From assembly GCA_013425425.1 (NCBI GenBank), contig JACCLJ010000112.1, positions 1 to 9,943 on the forward strand: a stretch of 9,943 nt of DNA, read 5' to 3'. Below are positions 1 to 6,574 of the stretch, one piece after another (positions within the stretch are counted from its first letter, which is position 1; each line of letters begins with the position of its first letter). Both the position numbers and the translations under genes were made by a program. Below the pieces are notes generated by a model. That model saw only the letters and a list, made by a program, of their open reading frames with translations. It did not search any database and was not told the DNA's origin. Source of the stretch: Microcaldota archaeon. GTDB lineage: Archaea; Micrarchaeota; Micrarchaeia; Anstonellales; Bilamarchaeaceae.

Positions 1-1
1 C

Positions 2-604
2 ATGAAAAATCCGCTTGTGCTCTACCTGTCGGGCGGAAACAGCCAGATAATAATCCGGAAGAGCGGCAGGTCCCCTGTTCTCGGCGAAACGCTGGACATA
101 GGCATAGGAACTTTCTTCGACAGTTTTGCACGCGAGATAGGCATGGAGCACGCGCACGGCTCCGCCCTCGAAAAGCTTGCGGAAGGCGGAGGATATGTTG
201 CATTGCCGTATTCCGTTAAAGGCATGAACCTTGTCTTCTCCGGACTGCTGACCCAGGCGGGGAAGGCGGCAAAAACCGGCAGCAAAAAAGACGTTGCGCA
301 TTCTTTGATGGAAACCGCGTTCGCCATGACCTGCGAGGCGACGGAGCGCGCCCTTTTCCTCACGAAAAAGAAATGCCTGGTAGCCTGCGGCGGGGTCGCG
401 CAGAACAGGCGCCTTCAGAACATGCTCAGGATCATGTGCAAGGAGGACAACGTGAAATTCGGCGTTGCGCCTGACGAGTTCAACCGCGACAACGGCGCGA
501 TGATAGCCTATGCAGGGGAAGTCTTATGCCGTGAACGGAAGGGCAAAACGGAAATGCCGGAAGGGCTGAAACCACTCCCGAACCAGAGGATAGACAAGAT
601 ATAA
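2..604 (+). CDS. kae1: Kae1/TsaD, tRNA N6-threonylcarbamoyladenosine synthase subunit (C-terminal part; 5' end outside window)
   Basis: Kae1 is the catalytic subunit of the KEOPS complex, which transfers threonylcarbamoyl to A37 of ANN-decoding tRNAs. About 200 residues are visible. The family motifs, numbered from the first visible Met, are SGGNSQ (10-15), GETLDIGIG (28-36) followed by DSFAR (40-44), the VFSGLLT loop (78-84), ACGGVAQN (128-135) and RDNGAMIAYAG (162-172), whose Asp163 matches the conserved metal/nucleotide-site Asp. The frame is open to the left edge. The first visible ATG corresponds to an internal Met before the LYVSGGNTQ-like motif of the family, so roughly 120-130 N-terminal residues, including the HxxxH metal site, lie upstream. 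The protein stops after the usual LPNQR end with no fused Bud32 kinase, unlike the Kae1-Bud32 fusion of several euryarchaea. The family call is very secure. Confidence 0.95.
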   Translation: MKNPLVLYLSGGNSQIIIRKSGRSPVLGETLDIGIGTFFDSFAREIGMEHAHGSALEKLAEGGGYVALPYSVKGMNLVFSGLLTQAGKAAKTGSKKDVAHSLMETAFAMTCEATERALFLTKKKCLVACGGVAQNRRLQNMLRIMCKEDNVKFGVAPDEFNRDNGAMIAYAGEVLCRERKGKTEMPEGLKPLPNQRIDKI

Positions 605-628
605 GCAAACCAGATCCAAACCGATTGT

Positions 629-660
629 TTTATAAATTTTACTAATAATATAATTATACT
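629..660 (+). promoter_or_regulatory. Promoter of the vapBC pair: TATA box and initiator region
   Basis: TTTATAAAT at 629-637 is a strong archaeal TATA box in an AT-rich gap after kae1. Transcription would start about 25 bases downstream, near the TAATTATACT at 651-660. That leaves a short leader holding a GGTGGT ribosome binding site at 661-666, just before the ATG at 670. The same TATA plus TAATTATACT plus GTGGTT arrangement occurs before the gene at 7097. Confidence 0.65.
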
Positions 661-669
661 GGTGGTTAA

Positions 670-882
670 ATGATAGATTTGCATGCCCGCGCCAAAAGAG
701 TAGGCAATTCCTGGGCTATAATAATTCCCAAGGAAAAAGCTGACGCGGTTGGCATAAGCGCTGAAAAAGACCTTCATATTGAGATAGAAGTAATAAAAAA
801 ACTCTTCGGACTGAAAGGAACGTTCAAAACGAAAAAGAGCACGGGGCAGCTGATGGAAGAGATAGATGAAGGGTGGAAATGA
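670..882 (+). CDS. vapB: AbrB/SpoVT-type antitoxin (VapB-like)
   Basis: This 70-residue protein has an N-terminal swapped-hairpin AbrB/SpoVT DNA-binding fold. The signature is KRVGNSWAIIIPKEKADAVG (residues 9-28), and the following strand-rich part runs to about residue 50. The C-terminal tail, MEEIDEGW (62-69), is acidic and amphipathic, as expected for the arm that binds and blocks a PIN toxin. The ATG at 670 is preceded by a good GGTGGT site. Its stop overlaps the toxin start in an ATGA arrangement (879-882), so the two are translationally coupled. By analogy with known VapBC systems it should neutralise the toxin and repress its own promoter; the autoregulation is inferred, not seen. Confidence 0.88.
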   Translation: MIDLHARAKRVGNSWAIIIPKEKADAVGISAEKDLHIEIEVIKKLFGLKGTFKTKKSTGQLMEEIDEGWK

Positions 883-1253
883 TGTATTTCCTGGACACCT
901 ACGCCATGATAGAATACCTCAGAGGAAACAGAAAAGCGGAAAAGATAATAGAAAACGGCGATTTCTGCACCAGCGACTATCAGCTTATGGAATTGTATTA
1001 CATATCGCTTAGAGAGCAGGGCGAGAACAGGGCGGAAGAGTACTTCGAGGCTTTTGCCATAGCCAAGGTTTCCATACCTGAAAGAACCCTGAAAAATGCC
1101 ATGAAAATGCGCCTGGAATTTCAGAATAAAGGCAAAAACATCTCTTATGTCGACGCGATAGGATACGCGTATTCCCTGGAAAATGGCATGGAATTCGTCA
1201 CGGGCGATGCGGCATTCGCCGGGCTTGGCAACGTCGAAAATATAAGCAGGTAG
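879..1253 (+). CDS. vapC: PIN-domain ribonuclease toxin (VapC)
   Basis: This 124-residue single-domain PIN protein is a predicted Mg2+-dependent RNase of the VapC type. The four acidic residues of the PIN active site are all in place: Asp6 in FLDTY, Glu38 in LMELYY, Asp92 in SYVDAIGYA and Asp110 in VTGDAAF. I chose the ATG at 879 because it forms the ATGA overlap with the antitoxin stop and begins MMYFLDTY, the normal PIN start. A GTG at 873 would add only two residues. The stop at 1251-1253 is one base from the stop of the convergent oxidoreductase gene. The target RNA cannot be told from sequence. All catalytic residues are intact, so it looks functional. Confidence 0.9.
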   Translation: MMYFLDTYAMIEYLRGNRKAEKIIENGDFCTSDYQLMELYYISLREQGENRAEEYFEAFAIAKVSIPERTLKNAMKMRLEFQNKGKNISYVDAIGYAYSLENGMEFVTGDAAFAGLGNVENISR

Positions 1254-1254
1254 A

Positions 1255-1893
1255 TCAGCCGCTCAGCGCCTTCTTTATCTGGAGGAATACAAGGTCTTCC
1301 GCATACCCGCCCACGAATTCGCCCCTGCCTTCGTTTATCACCGTCTTCGGAACGCTCATGACCTGGTATTTCCTTGCAACGTCGGGAAATTCCGTCGCCT
1401 CGTAAACATATCCCTTCACCTTCGGGCTCATCATGGCGAATTTCAGGGCAACATACGCGGATGCCGGGCAGTGCGGGCATGTCGGCGTGGTGAATACCTC
1501 CAGTTTTATCCCGGAAGTGGAATCGAAGAATTTGCGCATGCCTTCATCCCCTTTCAGCTCCCCCCCTGCCATCTTCAGGATTTCGAGAAAAGCCGCGAAC
1601 TCATGGCCGGAAGGGATTCCGTAGAACCTCGCATCGCCTTTCACGTGCGCGCTTTTGAGGATCATCACAGGTGCAAGCTCGACTCCGTATTTTTCAGCTG
1701 CCGCCCTATCTTTTTCCATGTCGTGCATCTCCAGTTTTATGTTGCCCGAAAGCCCTGCAAACTCGGAAAGAAGCGCTTTTATGTCCTCGTTAAGCTGGCT
1801 TTTCCTGTCAAAATAAACGATCGTAACCGCGGATTTCAGCCCGTTGAGCCGCTTTGAAACCTCTTTTTTCGCGTTTTCATCCAGCATTGCCAT
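1255..1893 (-). CDS. Protein disulfide oxidoreductase-like, two thioredoxin folds with only the C-terminal CPHC active site
   Basis: This 212-residue protein resembles archaeal protein disulfide oxidoreductases (glutaredoxin-like, tandem thioredoxin folds), which run about 210-230 residues. The C-terminal fold has the redox motif FTTPTCPHCP with Cys139 and Cys142, and a cis-proline in MSVPKT (Pro182). The N-terminal fold keeps the beta-strand VTIVYF (23-28) and a cis-Pro-like VELAPV (Pro75). Where classical members have a first CxxC it reads DRKSQLNEDI and contains no cysteine. The N-terminal domain therefore appears structural or docking, as in the N-terminal domain of AhpF-type proteins. 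It probably acts in the cytosol as no signal peptide is seen. Upstream there is a TTTTAAAA TATA-like box near 1920-1928 and a GTGATGG ribosome binding site. Confidence 0.85.
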   Translation of the reverse strand: MAMLDENAKKEVSKRLNGLKSAVTIVYFDRKSQLNEDIKALLSEFAGLSGNIKLEMHDMEKDRAAAEKYGVELAPVMILKSAHVKGDARFYGIPSGHEFAAFLEILKMAGGELKGDEGMRKFFDSTSGIKLEVFTTPTCPHCPASAYVALKFAMMSPKVKGYVYEATEFPDVARKYQVMSVPKTVINEGRGEFVGGYAEDLVFLQIKKALSG

Positions 1894-1917
1894 TCCATCA
1901 CATCCAAAATCAGTTTT

Positions 1918-1929
1918 TATCTTTTAAAA
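1918..1929 (-). promoter_or_regulatory. Probable TATA region of the oxidoreductase gene
   Basis: In the 44-base gap between rnp4 and the oxidoreductase gene, the minus strand reads AAGTTTTAAAAGATAAAAAC. This AT-rich, TATA-like element sits about 30 bases before the ATG at 1893. It suggests separate transcription, although both genes point the same way and could also be read together. Confidence 0.45.
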
Positions 1930-1937
1930 CTTAAAAA

Positions 1938-2240
1938 TCAAAGCCTTTTGCCGAAGCCGCATTTCCTGCATTCTATCCTCAGGCAGTTGTGCTTCCTGTC
2001 AAAGAAAACCTTCGCGCTGTCGCCAGGCACCCAAACCACGCAGCATTTCCTGCAGAAGGCATTGCGGTATTCTTCGGGAACACGGACCTTGTGCTTTTTT
2101 ATGTGCTGGAGCGCCATCCTGACATAGCTTTGCGAGCGCTCCTTATTGCCCTTAAGGTATTGCTTCTGCGCCTCGCCGAGCAGCTTCGCCACGCTCTCAC
2201 TGACGCTTGCCTTAATAAGCCTTTTTTGCCTATGTTCCAT
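1938..2240 (-). CDS. rnp4: RNase P protein component 4 (Rpp21/Rpr2 family)
   Basis: This 100-residue protein is a subunit of archaeal RNase P, which removes 5' leaders from pre-tRNA. Rnp4 pairs with Rnp1 to support the specificity domain of the RNA. The N-terminal half is helical and basic (KRLIKASVSESVAKLLGEAQ and onwards). The C-terminal half is a zinc ribbon with paired cysteines: Cys63/Cys66 in AFCRKC and Cys91/Cys94 in CRKCGFG. The spacing and flanks (VPGDSAKVFF between the pairs) are typical of the family. The start MEHRQKRLIK at 2240 was chosen because homology begins here. The frame stays open another 223 codons upstream only because it runs antisense to the DUF63 gene, where it encodes a His/Arg/Lys-rich shadow. 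It is divergent from DUF63 with a 12-base gap. Confidence 0.9.
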   Translation of the reverse strand: MEHRQKRLIKASVSESVAKLLGEAQKQYLKGNKERSQSYVRMALQHIKKHKVRVPEEYRNAFCRKCCVVWVPGDSAKVFFDRKHNCLRIECRKCGFGKRL

Positions 2241-2252
2241 GTAGTTGGTTCG

Positions 2253-3113
2253 ATGGAAAACTTTATATATGATTATTTTATTGAGCCTATATGGAGCCAC
2301 ACCGGATACAACGTCGTGAACACCCTCGTATATGCGGCCGTGGCGATAGCCGCGGTTTATGCCATTTACCGCGCCATCGGCGGCAAGATCAAAATCGATG
2401 AACATTTTATCCGCTCGGTGCTCTGTTTCGTGCTTCTCGGCTCGACTCTCCGTGTCGTCACCGACAGCATAGATACCGGAGCCATGAAGCCGGTGACGCC
2501 GGTGCACCAGTTCGTGCTCGACAGCCATATATTTGATTATCCGCAGGAGGATGCGGCCAATATCCTGCAGTACTGGACCGTCACCCCGGGGATATACATT
2601 GCAGTCGCTGCGCTTCTGCTTGTTTCGCTTGTAATATTGTATAAGATAAAGCGGGTGGAATGGCTCGGTTACGTGGGCCTTGCGTTCTGGATCCCGTGCT
2701 TCCTGCTTCTTCTTCCTTTCATGAATTACTGGATTTATGCCATTCCCGTGCTTTTGATGGCTGCAATTCCGGCATATGTCGCACTGCGGTATTTCAAAGA
2801 CCGCATAATGGCCGGGATAGTGGCCGGCCATGCGCTTGACGGCGCGGCGACATTTTTCGCAATCGAGGTTTTTCCGCTTTTCACCGGCATAAGCTATTCC
2901 GAACAGCACGTCTTTTCCGGCGCCATAGGAATCCTCAGCGGCAATTTCCTCGCATTTTATTTTATCAAGGTTGCAATCGCGTTCGGCGCGGCCTATCTCC
3001 TGACGAAAGAAAAGATGACGGGGGATGAGAGGAACTACATAGCGCTGGTGCTTATGATAATCGGTTTTGCCCCGGGCCTCCGCGATGTGCTGCGGATGGT
3101 AGTCGGAGCGTAA
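2253..3113 (+). CDS. DUF63 family integral membrane protein
   Basis: This 286-residue polytopic membrane protein belongs to the archaeal DUF63 family, whose function is not established. Hydrophobic segments lie at about residues 20-41, 52-68, 108-131, 137-158, 160-178, 186-207, 226-250 and 260-280. Family-type motifs are LLGSTLRVVTDS (61-72), the polar in-membrane motif AGHALDGAATFF (191-202) and a C-terminal GFAPGLRDVLRM (271-282). The start MENFIYDYFIEP at 2253 fits where the family begins. The frame remains open upstream to 1989 but that stretch is antisense to rnp4. A TATA-like CTTAATAAG at 2211-2219, inside rnp4, is the likely promoter. The His and Asp in GHALD, in a membrane segment, suggest a catalytic or transport site, but that is inference. 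Confidence 0.88.
   Translation: MENFIYDYFIEPIWSHTGYNVVNTLVYAAVAIAAVYAIYRAIGGKIKIDEHFIRSVLCFVLLGSTLRVVTDSIDTGAMKPVTPVHQFVLDSHIFDYPQEDAANILQYWTVTPGIYIAVAALLLVSLVILYKIKRVEWLGYVGLAFWIPCFLLLLPFMNYWIYAIPVLLMAAIPAYVALRYFKDRIMAGIVAGHALDGAATFFAIEVFPLFTGISYSEQHVFSGAIGILSGNFLAFYFIKVAIAFGAAYLLTKEKMTGDERNYIALVLMIIGFAPGLRDVLRMVVGA
2262..2271 (-). promoter_or_regulatory. TATA box of rnp4, lying inside the first codons of the DUF63 gene
   Basis: The minus strand reads CATATATAAAG here, 22-30 bases upstream of the rnp4 ATG at 2240. Transcription would then start at or next to the ATG, giving a nearly leaderless mRNA. On the other strand the same bases are codons 4-7 of the DUF63 gene. Confidence 0.55.
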
Positions 3114-3130
3114 CGCACGTATAGGAGAAG

Positions 3131-3143
3131 TATTTTAATTTTA
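3131..3143 (+). promoter_or_regulatory. Promoter (TATA box) of the lipA-like gene
   Basis: TATTTTAATTTTA at 3131-3143 lies about 25 bases before the ATG at 3163 and no ribosome binding site follows. The mRNA is therefore probably leaderless or nearly so. The gap after the DUF63 stop is only 49 bases. Confidence 0.55.
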
Positions 3144-3162
3144 TTCTTCCCATGCAGAACCG

Positions 3163-4020
3163 ATGGCCAACAGCCCCCCCGTCCCTGCAAAGGCAAGCAG
3201 GGAAAGCATAAAAGAGGTTACGACGGAAATAATCAGAAAGCATGATCTGAGGAGCCCCTGCGAAGCCTGCCGCAATTTTTCAAGATGCTCGATAGTGGGG
3301 AGCGCGGCATTCACGCTGATGGGCCCCCATTGCACTAGAAACTGCAAATTTTGCGTCATAAAGCATAATAAAAAACCGGGCAGGCTAGAGAATGAAGAGC
3401 CGGAAAGGCTGGCCGCAACCATAAGGGCGCTCGGCCTCAGGCACGTCATCCTCACCTCGGTAAGCAGGGACGACCTCGATGACATGGGTGCCGAGCACTT
3501 CGCAAGGTGCATACGCGCCATAAAGAGGTGGAACCCGCATACCGCCGTCGAAGTCTCCATACCTGATTTCTCCGGCAAAAAGGAGCTCATTAAAAAAGTG
3601 GTCGATGCGGGGCCGGATATCATAGGGCACAGCATTGAAACGGTCAGAAGGCTCCAGCCCGTCGTGAGGGATGGAATGCACGGTTACGGCCAGTCGCTGA
3701 GAACGATACGCGCCATACGGGAGCTTTCAAGGGATATGATAATCAAATCCTCACTGATGCTCGGCTTCAGGGAGCAGCGGTTCGAGGTGCTTGCGGCTTT
3801 GAGGCATCTCAGGAAGGCCGGCACAGACATCGTGACGATAGGGCAGTATCTCAGGCCGACAAAAAACCATCTCCAGGTGCTGGAATACGTGCCTAAGGAT
3901 GCCTTTGAATTTTATGAGAGGGAAGCGTATCAGCTCGGCTACAAGCACGTGATAGCGAAATCATCCGCAACCCATTCCTATCCGAGCAGGGAGATGCTTG
4001 CGCTAATGCACGGCCTCTGA
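3163..4020 (+). CDS. lipA: Lipoyl synthase family radical SAM protein (LipA-like)
   Basis: LipA inserts two sulfurs into protein-bound octanoyl groups, using a radical SAM [4Fe-4S] cluster and a sacrificial auxiliary cluster. The 285 residues follow LipA throughout. The radical SAM motif CTRNCKFC has Cys57, Cys61 and Cys64. Further family motifs are TSVSRDDLDDMGAEHFARCI (98-117), IPDFSG (133-138), HSIET (156-160), SLMLGF (197-202) and IGQYLRPTKNHLQVLEYV (226-243). Oddities: the auxiliary-cluster cysteines are Cys33, Cys36 and Cys42, spaced CX2CX5C where canonical LipA has CX4CX5C. The C-terminal RSSY, which supplies a Ser ligand, reads KSSAT (266-270). The canonical NHN before the Glu is GHS. 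It is therefore either a divergent LipA or a relative with a changed substrate. No lipoylated protein, octanoyltransferase or dehydrogenase gene is in the window. Its 3' end overlaps trm1 by 18 bases. Confidence 0.85.
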   Translation: MANSPPVPAKASRESIKEVTTEIIRKHDLRSPCEACRNFSRCSIVGSAAFTLMGPHCTRNCKFCVIKHNKKPGRLENEEPERLAATIRALGLRHVILTSVSRDDLDDMGAEHFARCIRAIKRWNPHTAVEVSIPDFSGKKELIKKVVDAGPDIIGHSIETVRRLQPVVRDGMHGYGQSLRTIRAIRELSRDMIIKSSLMLGFREQRFEVLAALRHLRKAGTDIVTIGQYLRPTKNHLQVLEYVPKDAFEFYEREAYQLGYKHVIAKSSATHSYPSREMLALMHGL

Positions 4021-5091
4021 AAAAATCTGTTTAAGAACGCCGTAGGGTGCGCCCGTCTTTATCGAAACGGGAGAGAAGTGGGTTCTTTTTGCATTAAAGC
4101 CACTCTTGAGCAAGGCCGCAATGACGTCTTCCGTACGTGGAACGAAACCGATGCCCGCACGCTTTGCGAATGCATGGATGTTGTAGTAGTGGGGAGGCAT
4201 CCCGATTTCGCCTTTCAGCAATCCGAGCATTTTTTCTATCTCGCTTTTGTGGGAGTAGCTCCGTTTCATGTTCAGCTTTTCCATGTCATCGATGAATTTT
4301 TTATCATGAAGCTCCCCAAGCCACATGGGGCCGGCATAATCCGTTGCTTTGCCGCAGTTTGCGCATTTTCCTTTTGGGAATTTTGCCGCTTCGCGATAGC
4401 CGCATGAGGGGCAGTATTCCACATGGCCGAGCGACATCATGCTTTCGTAGGCAAGCTCCGCGCTGCGCTCGACCTGCACTATTGCCTTCAGATAGTGCCT
4501 GTCCGAAAATGAAACAAGCGGCTTTATGCCCATGTTGAATTCCGCCGCCGTCTCCGCCATCCTCTTCACCATTATCCTCAATCCGTTCTCGTGCGTGAAT
4601 TCGTTGTTCAGCGGCCTGGAATGGTAGTTTTTCATGCATGCCTTCGTCTTTCCGCCGCACAGCACCGCCACGTCCGTTGCAGTAGCCGAAAGATATGCGG
4701 TTTTTTTCGGGTTGAAGACGCGAAAGGCGTCGTAGAGATACGGCGCAGGCGTCCCGAACGGGTCGAGCTCCAGGAAATCCGCGGCGATGTCAAAAACCAC
4801 GCGAGATATGTTCCCGTGAATCGCGTCGTGCCGTATCCTCGCCTTCTTCGCATTCTTTTCCGCGCATTTTATCGCGCTTTTTTCAATGTCGACAAACGTT
4901 ACGCTTTTCACGTTTTTGTTTTCCTTCGCATACCTTATCCCGCGTATGCCCGAAGCGCAGAAAGAGTCGCAGACGTCAAGCCTGCCGCCGATGGCTCCGA
5001 CTGCCAGCGAAGACATGCTCCTGCAGAAGGTCATTTCCGGATTGTAGAATACGCCTTTTGCAATGGAAAAATCAATGCCTTCCTCATTCAT
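4003..5091 (-). CDS. trm1: tRNA (guanine26-N2)-dimethyltransferase
   Basis: Trm1 uses S-adenosylmethionine to form N2,N2-dimethylguanosine at position 26 of tRNA. The 362 residues match the archaeal enzyme in length. The N-terminal part has VFYNPEM (14-20), SAM motif I in DSFCASGIRGIRYA (42-55), the acidic adenosyl-binding VDIEKSA (67-73) and the catalytic-loop motif DPFGTPAPY (110-118). The C-terminal domain has a zinc site from Cys227/Cys230 (CPSC) and Cys243/Cys246 (CANC), then the family motifs HYYNIH (301-306) and RTHFSPVSIKT (336-346). The start at 5091 overlaps the truD stop as ATGA, so it is translationally coupled to truD. Its last codons run antisense to the last codons of the lipA-like gene. 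Confidence 0.95.
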   Translation of the reverse strand: MNEEGIDFSIAKGVFYNPEMTFCRSMSSLAVGAIGGRLDVCDSFCASGIRGIRYAKENKNVKSVTFVDIEKSAIKCAEKNAKKARIRHDAIHGNISRVVFDIAADFLELDPFGTPAPYLYDAFRVFNPKKTAYLSATATDVAVLCGGKTKACMKNYHSRPLNNEFTHENGLRIMVKRMAETAAEFNMGIKPLVSFSDRHYLKAIVQVERSAELAYESMMSLGHVEYCPSCGYREAAKFPKGKCANCGKATDYAGPMWLGELHDKKFIDDMEKLNMKRSYSHKSEIEKMLGLLKGEIGMPPHYYNIHAFAKRAGIGFVPRTEDVIAALLKSGFNAKRTHFSPVSIKTGAPYGVLKQIFSEAVH

Positions 5092-6290
5092 GCTTTCTTC
5101 ACGTCCAGAAACTCTCTTAAGGCTACCGTGGCGTAGCTTCCCGCCGGGAGGGAGAAGCGGAATGTATCCTTCTCAAAAGAAAAATCCTTGAGCGGGGCAA
5201 GCAGCGTCCTGAAATTGCCTTTCGATGACAGTTCGGGAAATGCCCTTATTTTGAAATCGTTTTTTCTTATGTCCAGCTCTTCAATCAATGCTTTCTCCGG
5301 TTCATTCAGCTCGCTTTCGTAACCGATCAGTTTCCCAACCAGCCATCCATGCGCGTCCCGCTTCGAAATGTCAGGAAAACCGTAGGGGTTCTCCCCGCAG
5401 AAGTATTCCCCGTCTTCCATGTGCAGTTCGCCTTCGGCAATCCTTCCGGAGAGCAATCTGTTGAAGATGTACGACTGGAAGGCATGGATGAACATCAGCA
5501 GCGTGGCTCTCGGAAGCCTCCGCAGCGCCCCGGCATAATCGTTCGGGATTTTCGCAAGATGCGCAAGCATGCTCCTCTCCAGTTTAAGAAAAGCCGGAAA
5601 TTCCTTCAATGCGGCCGGAAAATCCATGCTATCGGCCAGATGTCCTCGCGCGAGCTTCGCATCTTCGTTGATTTCCCCTTCGCTGTCGCACAGGTAGGTG
5701 AGCACAGCCTTGTCCGCCCTCCCCCTGAGCAGCCACTCGCCGACAATATGCGTATTTTTCCTGCTCGTCCCGAACCTCTGCTCCCCGAAATAGTTTGGGA
5801 ATTTTCCGTTGAGCTCGGCATAAACCCGCGCCACCGTTCCGCCGTCTTCGGCATCTTTCACCTTGATCGTAAACCGGTTTCCGAGAAGCCCGCCAAGCCG
5901 CACTTTATCCGCGGCAGCCCATGCCCCATCGATCCGTATATCCTTCAGGTCCAGCGACAGCAGTTTCCCCGGCTCGACCTTGAATGCCGAAACGAGCTGC
6001 GTTGAAACGGCAATTTTATCCTTATTTCCGGCGTAATTAAACCGCCTTGGGCTAATCCTGAGCTCCTTCGCAACCCGCCTTATCGCGCCTTCCGTAGTCC
6101 AATCCCGCTTCTGGAGGATGAAATGCGCATAATCGCCCGCTTCGCCATCGCGTTCAACTCGCCCATCAATCCCAAACGCTATCCCGTCCGTCCCGATTTC
6201 CTCAACTATGAAATCCTCCGGCTCTGCCTTTATCGTTCCGCCGATGCCCGGCGTTTTCGAGAGATGGGAAAGAGACTGCATCGGTATCAT
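5088..6290 (-). CDS. truD: tRNA pseudouridine synthase TruD
   Basis: TruD converts uridine 13 in tRNA to pseudouridine. The 400 residues contain the full architecture: N-terminal KAEPEDFIVEE (21-31), the catalytic Asp91 in YAGNKDKIAVSTQ, the PNYFGEQRFG motif (165-174), the archaeal insertion domain, HAFQSYIFNRLLS (269-281) and the C-terminal LPAGSYATVALREF (381-394). It is the first gene of a truD-trm1 unit (ATGA overlap). Two Mets are possible starts, 6290 and 6281. No ribosome binding site is clear, and the nearest TATA box (6305-6313) would start transcription between them, which favours 6281 if the mRNA is leaderless. The first 42 codons are nearly duplicated at 6895-7020, upstream of a relBE pair. 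Confidence 0.95.
   Translation of the reverse strand: MIPMQSLSHLSKTPGIGGTIKAEPEDFIVEEIGTDGIAFGIDGRVERDGEAGDYAHFILQKRDWTTEGAIRRVAKELRISPRRFNYAGNKDKIAVSTQLVSAFKVEPGKLLSLDLKDIRIDGAWAAADKVRLGGLLGNRFTIKVKDAEDGGTVARVYAELNGKFPNYFGEQRFGTSRKNTHIVGEWLLRGRADKAVLTYLCDSEGEINEDAKLARGHLADSMDFPAALKEFPAFLKLERSMLAHLAKIPNDYAGALRRLPRATLLMFIHAFQSYIFNRLLSGRIAEGELHMEDGEYFCGENPYGFPDISKRDAHGWLVGKLIGYESELNEPEKALIEELDIRKNDFKIRAFPELSSKGNFRTLLAPLKDFSFEKDTFRFSLPAGSYATVALREFLDVKKA
6171..6290 (-). repeat. Direct repeat, inner copy: 5' end of the intact truD
   Basis: This 120-base stretch (codons 1-40 of truD) recurs at 6901-7020 in the same orientation with 10 mismatches and no gaps. The 90 bases 6171-6260 differ at a single position, a synonymous Thr codon change. 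The 30 bases next to the start codon hold the other nine. Six further bases (codons 41-42) still align with two differences, then homology ends. Confidence 0.92.
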
Positions 6291-6304
6291 TCCATATGCC
6301 GGGC

Positions 6305-6313
6305 GCTATAAAC
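6305..6313 (-). promoter_or_regulatory. Possible TATA box of truD, touching the relE stop codon
   Basis: The minus strand reads GTTTATAGC, about 20 bases before the truD ATG at 6290. It could let truD be transcribed independently of relBE. The alternative is read-through from the relBE promoter, since relE ends only 22 bases before truD. Confidence 0.4.
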
Positions 6314-6573
6314 TACCTCAGCTCCCGGTAGTCGTGTTTTCGCTCTAATATATCAATAAGCTCTATCTCGCTAGAATGCGCATGAAGGATGTATATTACG
6401 CGGAAGCGACCTACATGAATCGACCAATATGGATTACCGATTAGTTTTTTGCCTATCGGAGCATGTTCTTTCAATTGTTGTATCTTTTTCCAGATCTGAA
6501 CTTTTGCAACATCATCTTTAATGTCAGAGAAAGATTTTTCAAACTGCTCCTTAAAGATAAGAGTAAATGGCAT
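6313..6573 (-). CDS. relE: RelE/ParE-superfamily toxin
   Basis: This 86-residue basic protein has the RelE/ParE fold pattern. An N-terminal strand and helix (FTLIFKEQFEKSFSDI) are followed by a helix with repeated Lys, then WSIHVGRFRVIYIL (50-63) with Arg56 and Arg58, and a terminal strand ending ILERKHDYREL. RelE-type members cut mRNA on the ribosome and ParE-type members poison gyrase; sequence alone does not separate the two here. It follows the antitoxin gene with one base between stop and start, so they are co-transcribed. The region is markedly AT-rich: the line 6481-6540 has 18 G/C of 60, against 36 of 60 in 5521-5580 within truD. That suggests acquisition from elsewhere. Confidence 0.85.
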   Translation of the reverse strand: MPFTLIFKEQFEKSFSDIKDDVAKVQIWKKIQQLKEHAPIGKKLIGNPYWSIHVGRFRVIYILHAHSSEIELIDILERKHDYRELR

Positions 6574-6574
6574 G

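Noticed and set aside
1989..2252. N-terminal extension of the DUF63 frame
   Set aside because: It lies antisense to rnp4 and is not membrane-like; the family start fits the ATG at 2253.
2241..2909. Long open frame on the minus strand continuing upstream of rnp4
   Set aside because: It is antisense to the DUF63 membrane protein. Its His/Arg/Lys-rich composition is what the reverse complement of a hydrophobic gene gives. Homology to Rnp4 starts at 2240.
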